Source: Imperialibacter sp. EC-SDR9 (GTDB lineage Bacteria; Bacteroidota; Bacteroidia; Cytophagales; Cyclobacteriaceae). From it: a stretch of DNA of 64,000 bases. Shown piece by piece: positions 62,231 to 64,000 of the stretch. The position numbers and the translations under genes were made by a program. The DNA lies in the NCBI RefSeq assembly GCF_902498805.1, contig NZ_LR701637.1, forward strand, positions 248,001-312,000, written 5' to 3'. The notes under the pieces are model-generated. The model had not been told where the DNA came from and ran no database searches. It saw only the letters and a list, made by a program, of their open reading frames with translations. The stretch's first letter is position 1. Each line of letters opens with the position of its first letter.

Positions 62231-64000
62231 TTATTGACCCACAAAGAAAACAGCGTTAGCAAACAACAGTTTTCCGTTATCCCAAAATGCCCGGAACAAT
62301 GGATTGTCAGACATATAGATCACCTGGCCACCGCCCATGCGATCAACGCCAAAAACCAGTGAGTTCTCCAATTCCTTTTGTACCCTGTTGCCAGCAAAAC
62401 CACTTACAGGTTTAGCCCCCGTCGGGATATAGGCTACGTTCCAGGCTCCCGACAATTTGCCAAACCTGCTTTCAGCTGTTTTCAAGCTGAAATAGGTGTT
62501 TCCGTAGCCATAAGCCAATGGGTGAGTGTTGTCAAGGTTGACCTTGTAAATAGCACCAGGAATAATCCCCTGGATGTCGTTTCTCTCACGATCCGCATAT
62601 TTTACATTAGCATCGGCTTCGTCCCATTTTTCCTTCAATTTTTTCAGGGCAGCTTTTTCATCGTCGTCTGCATAGCGTTTCAACGAGTAACCGTCACGAT
62701 CGGCAAAGCTGTTAAGTGCACCTTGCACGAGGATCAGTCTTCCGCCGTTTCGCACCCAATCATCAATCTTTTTCATCGAGCCGTCACCCAGCCCGTTGTA
62801 TCTTCCGTTTTGGATAATGATCACGTCATAGCCCGACAGGTCAAAACGGCCGAAGTCGTCGGTATCCAAAACACTGATGGGATAGTCAAGCTGACGCTCG
62901 AAGAAATGCCAGGTTTCGCCAAAAGCCAAAGAGGAAACCCCGTTGCCGGCTAGCACAGCCACTTTAGGAGCATCGATGTAGTGAACATCACCACTGCCGA
63001 AATCTTTGCCTGAATCGACAAACCCAGTAGTGGTAGCATCCAGCGAACGGCCATATTCTTTGGCAAGGCTTTTTACCAATCCGTCGAAATGGGAAGCATG
63101 TTCCTCGTTGCCCCGACGGGTAATGATAAGCGTACCTCTTTCGTAGCTTTTTCCGCCGATGGAGAATGGTGTTTCAGCATAGCGAACTTTCACTTTGTTT
63201 TTCAGTAGCTGGGCCAAAAACTTCGCATCTTCCAGCGTTTGCCAGCGGGCGATATAAGCGTAGGCTTTGTCGGTTGAAGTCACTTCAGCAGACGGGGCAC
63301 TGTACTTGCCAGTTCCGGGCGTGATTTTCTCGCTTACTGCATAAGCCTTTAGACCTTTGGCGTATGGTACGCCCCAGGCTGTGATATCATAGGTGTTGGA
63401 ATCTTCCACATAAGTGCTTGGCTCAAACAGAATGCTGGCCAAAACGCCTCTCGGCTGATAGCTGCTTACAACCAGGTCGCTGGAAGTTAGATTGAAAGAT
63501 TCTGTGGCCTGCGTTTGATAGTTAAATCCTTTTAGCGGTTTGCCTGCTGCACCCGTTCCATAGGCAATGCCCATGGCATCCAGCCAATTAGCAAGAGCAG
63601 TTAGCTTGTCAGGGTTGTTATCTCCCTTGATCACAAACCCTTTGTATTTGCCAGGAAAGCTGTTGACGTTGTTACTGAAGAACTTCTGGTACTCTTGAAG
63701 TACCTGGCTCTTGTTGGCGACCGTAACTTCCACTGTTGAAACACCATTGCTGTGGTGGTGGGCAATTCTGTCTTTCAATGTTAAAGTATCGCCTTCGGCT
63801 GTAAGTACGCCTAATCCCCCACGTCCACCGCCGCCTTGCTCGTACGTCATGCCAATGGCCCCGTTGTACACAGGGTAAGTGTCACCATAAGAAGGATAAA
63901 GCAAATCAAAGCGCTCCTTGGTAAAGTACAGCCAGCCATTTTGGTCAAAGTATTTGGCGTTGTTTTTACCAATAGTTACCTGGAAGTCATATTGCCATTT
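62231..64000 (-). CDS. M14 family zinc carboxypeptidase, 5' end outside window
   Basis: C-terminal 589 residues of a large secreted metallocarboxypeptidase-type protein. The frame stays open to the window edge (KWQYDFQVTIGKNNAKYFDQNGWLYFTKERFDLLYPSYGD), so the 5' part with the first zinc ligands is not seen. The last catalytic block is present: NGAIGMTYEQGG, with the Glu that acts as general base. The following 500 residues form a C-terminal part with a Rossmann/gatekeeper-like region (DVIIIQNGRYNGLGDG, NGGRLILVQGALNSFAD), as in long Bacteroidota M14 proteins of 800-900 residues. Probably periplasmic peptide processing. Followed by the RidA-like gene. Confidence 0.87.
   Translation of the reverse strand, partial: KWQYDFQVTIGKNNAKYFDQNGWLYFTKERFDLLYPSYGDTYPVYNGAIGMTYEQGGGGRGGLGVLTAEGDTLTLKDRIAHHHSNGVSTVEVTVANKSQVLQEYQKFFSNNVNSFPGKYKGFVIKGDNNPDKLTALANWLDAMGIAYGTGAAGKPLKGFNYQTQATESFNLTSSDLVVSSYQPRGVLASILFEPSTYVEDSNTYDITAWGVPYAKGLKAYAVSEKITPGTGKYSAPSAEVTSTDKAYAYIARWQTLEDAKFLAQLLKNKVKVRYAETPFSIGGKSYERGTLIITRRGNEEHASHFDGLVKSLAKEYGRSLDATTTGFVDSGKDFGSGDVHYIDAPKVAVLAGNGVSSLAFGETWHFFERQLDYPISVLDTDDFGRFDLSGYDVIIIQNGRYNGLGDGSMKKIDDWVRNGGRLILVQGALNSFADRDGYSLKRYADDDEKAALKKLKEKWDEADANVKYADRERNDIQGIIPGAIYKVNLDNTHPLAYGYGNTYFSLKTAESRFGKLSGAWNVAYIPTGAKPVSGFAGNRVQKELENSLVFGVDRMGGGQVIYMSDNPLFRAFWDNGKLLFANAVFFVGQ

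Overview
The window looks like a chromosomal segment of a marine or environmental Bacteroidota of the order Cytophagales (Fulvivirga/Imperialibacter/Roseivirga-like). This is inferred from several things seen in the sequence: the lipoprotein GldJ of gliding motility and type IX secretion, families typical of the phylum (DUF4175, DUF1573, secreted M28, M14 and CocE-type hydrolases), promoters matching the Bacteroidota consensus TTTG-N19-TAnnTTTG, and few Shine-Dalgarno sequences. No insertion sequence, prophage, integrase or CRISPR array was seen. The segment is mostly core genome.

Layout. 1-11 kb: end of a chromate transporter, tandem-domain universal stress protein, lipoprotein, tRNA-Val, a 50-residue membrane protein, DUF1573 protein, an RprXY-like two-component pair, CocE-type hydrolase, tRNA-His, dihydroorotase and a DEAD-box helicase. 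11-24 kb: M28 peptidase, glycine dehydrogenase, a nucleotidyltransferase-fold protein that has lost two catalytic acids, asparagine synthase, NlpC/P60 lipoprotein, tRNA-Ala, a large helical protein of unknown function, a lone receiver, an ALDH7 dehydrogenase and a TANGO2-like protein. 24-34 kb: fused 5-oxoprolinase, secreted protein, divergent Nramp-fold transporter, amidohydrolase, YjjX-type NTPase, small unknown, S1/P1 nuclease, orphan oxidase subunit III. 34-45 kb: mfd, gldJ, comF, AhpD-like protein, unknown, exonuclease III, the DUF4175 giant, a RsbW-like ATPase and ybeY.

45.4-50.4 kb is the most informative part. Two parS-like palindromes separate ybeY from mnmG. After mnmG, a methyltransferase and an Ig-like lipoprotein comes the longest non-coding gap (358 bp), with two perfect, oppositely oriented DnaA boxes around an AT-rich tract. 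Sampled plus-strand composition is C-rich on its left and G-rich on its right. Together these suggest the chromosomal replication origin with a nearby centromere.

50.4-61 kb: a TPR protein, then a MarR regulator followed by a fadN-fadA beta-oxidation operon with a palindrome in the regulator's promoter. Next comes a four-gene overlapping signalling cassette: PAS histidine kinase, Rcp1-type receiver, receiver-PAS-kinase hybrid, and receiver fused to a Crp/Fnr regulator. 61-64 kb: YccF, a RidA-like lipoprotein and the C-terminal part of an M14 carboxypeptidase that runs off the window.
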